From assembly GCA_029979265.1 (NCBI GenBank), contig JAPOHW010000001.1, positions 248,001-312,000 on the forward strand: a DNA stretch of 64,000 nt, read 5' to 3'. Shown here piece by piece: positions 62,308 through 64,000 of this stretch (its first letter is position 1; each line of letters begins with the position of its first letter). A program made the position numbers and the translations under genes. The DNA is from Actinomycetota bacterium. Lineage in GTDB: Bacteria > Actinomycetota > Acidimicrobiia > Acidimicrobiales > Aldehydirespiratoraceae. The notes beneath the pieces were generated by a model. It did not search any database, was not told where the DNA came from, and saw nothing but the letters and a program-made list of their open reading frames with translations.

Positions 62308-62760
62308 TCAGTTCGGGTCGGAGGGGGCGCCTGGTGTCCAGCCCCGGGGCGCAAGTTCGAAGCCGGAGAACTCGAAACCCGGGGTCACGGTGCACCCGAC
62401 CAGGGTCCATGCCCCGGCCGTGTGTGCGGTCTGCCACTCGAGGGGTTCGACGATGAGCTGCGGTCGTTCACCCGATGCGAAATCGGTTCCGAGGATGCGT
62501 CGGGTGATCGAGGTTCCGTCCGAGGTCTCGAGGACGAGCGGAGCGCCCGCGTAGTGATGCCAGATCTCAGCGGCATCGACCCGATGCCACTGGGAGCGCT
62601 CGGCGTCGGTCAAGAGGAAGAAGATGGCTGTCCCGGAAGATCGAGCGCCGTCACTCGACGCAGATCGCCAGGTCTCGGCGTACCGGCCGCCCTCCGGATG
62701 TGGCTCAAGCCCCAGGAGCGCAACGATGCGGTCGACCTCGACCTGCTGGGCTGGGTTCAT
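62308..62760 (-). CDS. Cupin domain protein (DUF985)
   Basis: A 150-residue cupin of the DUF985 family. HPEGGRYAETWRS near residue 21, SQWHRVDAAEIWHHYAG and GFEFSGFELAP are family segments, and the His residues of the WHRV and WHHY stretch could bind metal. A sugar or small-molecule ligand is possible. The gene is divergent from the next with 31 bases between. CAACAT stands six bases before its ATG and could be its -10 box. Confidence 0.84.
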   Translation of the reverse strand: MNPAQQVEVDRIVALLGLEPHPEGGRYAETWRSASSDGARSSGTAIFFLLTDAERSQWHRVDAAEIWHHYAGAPLVLETSDGTSITRRILGTDFASGERPQLIVEPLEWQTAHTAGAWTLVGCTVTPGFEFSGFELAPRGWTPGAPSDPN

Positions 62761-62777
62761 CGTCCGATGTTGCCAGC

Positions 62778-62783
62778 TACGGT
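62778..62783 (+). promoter_or_regulatory. Candidate -10 box
   Basis: TACGGT is followed by eight bases and the GTG at 62792. It stands back to back with a CAACAT box for the cupin gene on the other strand. Confidence 0.35.
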
Positions 62784-62791
62784 GCCGAGTC

Positions 62792-63283
62792 GTGGCGATC
62801 ACGATCACCGAAGTCCCCTTCCATCGAAACGAACACGAAGCCGTCACCGATGCGATGCGGCGCCTCACCGAACGAGGTGATGGGCAGGGCTGGATCAACC
62901 TCCAGCCTGCGCTGAGCGACGAGGAGTACAACCGTGTGCCTGACCGCAGTGGTCTCGGGGCGTGGTTCAGCGGCCGGGGACCGGCGGTGGCGATGGCGAC
63001 ATGGACACCACCGACATTGGAGGGACGGATGCGGCCGGCCCAGATCGGCCTCGAACACGGCACCGGTCCAAAGGCGCTCGAGCGGCTGGCCGAGATCGGT
63101 GTGGGCCTACCCGAGCGATGGGTCACCCGTCAGGACCATGCGAAACACGGGATCGTCGCCGAGTTGCCGGCCGACGAGGATCCGAGCGTGGTCATCACCT
63201 GGCTGATCGTTGCTGCGACGGTGCTGCGAACGGTCGTCGAACCCGGAGAGCACTGGATCGCAGTCGTGCACGAGCCGGCCTGA
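62792..63283 (+). CDS. Conserved protein of unknown function
   Basis: I do not recognise this 163-residue protein. It has no signal peptide, membrane segment or clear catalytic motif. It contains RGDGQGWINLQPAL and DHAKHGIVAELP, which look like conserved turns of a globular fold. The GTG start at 62792 fits the leaderless box upstream. A 128-base gap follows it. Confidence 0.6.
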   Translation: MAITITEVPFHRNEHEAVTDAMRRLTERGDGQGWINLQPALSDEEYNRVPDRSGLGAWFSGRGPAVAMATWTPPTLEGRMRPAQIGLEHGTGPKALERLAEIGVGLPERWVTRQDHAKHGIVAELPADEDPSVVITWLIVAATVLRTVVEPGEHWIAVVHEPA

Positions 63284-63411
63284 GCGACCGATCAGCGGTC
63301 GGTGAGACGGAGATCAACCTCGAGGTCGGTGGTGAGCGATCCGTGACCGTCAGAGGCCGCGACTCGGAGGTGGCCGGGGTCGTCGGGGTCGTCGTGGCGC
63401 ACCATGCCCGC

Positions 63412-63735
63412 CTACCCGGTCCAGGCGTGGACGACGTCACCGTCGCGCCAGGTGTGACTCACCGCGAGCCGCCCCGGCTCGACATCGACCGACACTGTCG
63501 CAGGAGCGGTGTCGCTCCACAGAACCAGCCTTGGTAGCACGACCTGGTCGACGGTGATGGGGAACTCGCCGTCGAGGACCAGACCCTGGGGCCGCGTCGG
63601 GTTGGCGCTCGCCCGGCTGATCGTGAGTGTTGCGGGTCGGTCGATCTCGAGCATGAGGGCGGCAAAGACCGGCTCGCCGTCACGTTCTGCGACATCGGTG
63701 TGGTGGTGGAGCCACAGCTCGGCGGGAGTGTTCAC
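63412..63735 (-). CDS. Small protein of unknown function
   Basis: A 107-residue protein with no recognised domain. It is beta-strand rich (EPVFAALMLEIDRPATLTI, LAVSHTWRDGDVVHAW) and has a His cluster ELWLHHHTDV near the start. The GTG start overlaps the stop of the gene upstream as GTGA, which supports a real pair of coupled genes. Confidence 0.5.
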   Translation of the reverse strand: MNTPAELWLHHHTDVAERDGEPVFAALMLEIDRPATLTISRASANPTRPQGLVLDGEFPITVDQVVLPRLVLWSDTAPATVSVDVEPGRLAVSHTWRDGDVVHAWTG

Positions 63736-64000
63736 GAGCCAGGCTCCGCTCCCACCGAGTTGGCCGCTGCGAACGGGTCGGGCGGGTCGTCACGCCAACC
63801 CGGGCGAGCAGACCGGAGATCGACGATGCCGAACTCGACCACACCGGTGATCGGGTTGTAGCGGCGGGGTGGTCTCCCGTTGCTCATACGGTCACGATTC
63901 GCAGCACCCCAGGCATCGGAATCGGCGTGGTTCTTCTCCACATGGGACCGCACGGTTGCTGCGGTTGGTGGCCGTCCGGTGGGGGAAAGCATCCACGGAT
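63732..64000 (-). CDS. Small protein of unknown function, possibly cut by window edge
   Basis: At least 86 residues, with the best internal start at ATG 63990-63992, but the frame is open to the right edge and may begin outside. A second possible start is at MSNGRPPRRYNP (about 50 residues from the end). The chain is rich in Pro, Arg and Asp and has the basic stretch RPPRRYN. No family is recognised. It is coupled to the next gene through GTGA. Confidence 0.4.
   Translation of the reverse strand, partial: PWMLSPTGRPPTAATVRSHVEKNHADSDAWGAANRDRMSNGRPPRRYNPITGVVEFGIVDLRSARPGWRDDPPDPFAAANSVGAEPGS

Overview
The window is a 64 kb piece of a high-GC chromosome that is almost completely filled with genes. 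No rRNA, tRNA, insertion sequence, phage or CRISPR array was recognised, and no gap longer than about 265 bases lacks a gene. The gene content points to an actinobacterium: menaquinone genes, a mycothiol-type formaldehyde dehydrogenase with its hydrolase partner, an F420-type luciferase-like oxidoreductase, fatty-acid CoA ligases, enoyl-CoA hydratases, thiolase-like proteins with a TLP1 C-terminal domain, and an extended type I methionine aminopeptidase. GTG starts are common, and many gene heads carry TAnnnT 6-8 bases before the start codon, which suggests widespread leaderless transcription. An aerobic Acidimicrobiia (Ilumatobacter-like) is my best guess; this is inference.

Layout. 1-2.4 kb: the end of menD, then menH and menC, overlapping head to tail. 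2.4-7.3 kb: histidine phosphatase, nucleotidyltransferase, DUF427 protein, gamma-glutamyltransferase-like enzyme, M20 peptidase. 7.4-15.1 kb: acyl-CoA enzymes (HMG-CoA-synthase-like protein fused to an OB domain, thiolase, DUF2071-type decarboxylase-like protein, tandem-domain CoA transferase, lipoprotein esterase, PhyH oxygenase). 15.1-16.6 kb: a 34-bp hairpin repeat array touching the end of a myo-inositol-1-phosphate synthase gene. 16.6-21.8 kb: a LysR regulator divergent from it, heading a tightly packed operon (MaoC, EthD-like, S33 peptidase lipoprotein, SDR, NUDIX). 21.8-26.4 kb: a strong promoter and a hairpin-rich leader before an aquaporin, then histidine phosphatase, amidohydrolase, membrane protein, Tag glycosylase and EamA transporter.

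26.4-33.2 kb: epimerase and acyl-CoA synthetase facing an enoyl-CoA hydratase across 23 bases, then a GrdB/PrdB-like gene with an in-frame UGA that is very probably selenocysteine, a flavin reductase and a Cys-less thiolase-like protein. 33.2-38.6 kb: a leftward operon with an enolase-superfamily enzyme, mycothiol-dependent formaldehyde oxidation, PhyH oxygenase and a dimethylformamidase-like protein, possibly for a methylated or formyl compound. 38.7-40.6 kb: CopC-CopD fusion and lipoprotein cytochrome c. 40.6-47.4 kb: Baeyer-Villiger monooxygenase, hydratase, amidohydrolase and methyltransferase run, TylF methyltransferase, GNAT, TauD. 47.4-54.5 kb: acyl-CoA ligase, LLM oxidoreductase, hydrolases, glutamyl-Q synthetase, VIT-family transporter, enoyl-CoA hydratase. 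54.5-59.3 kb: a PAS-GGDEF-EAL membrane protein, a small membrane protein flanked by DnaA-box-like sites, and a LuxI-fold-like acyltransferase. 59.3-64 kb: MaoC, methionine aminopeptidase, a coiled-coil DUF3048 protein, a cupin and small unknown proteins.

The strongest unusual signals are the predicted selenoprotein with a SECIS-like hairpin (30.4 kb), the structured leader before the aquaporin (21.9 kb), the hairpin repeat array (15.2 kb) and the cluster of DnaA-box-like sites (58.5 kb).
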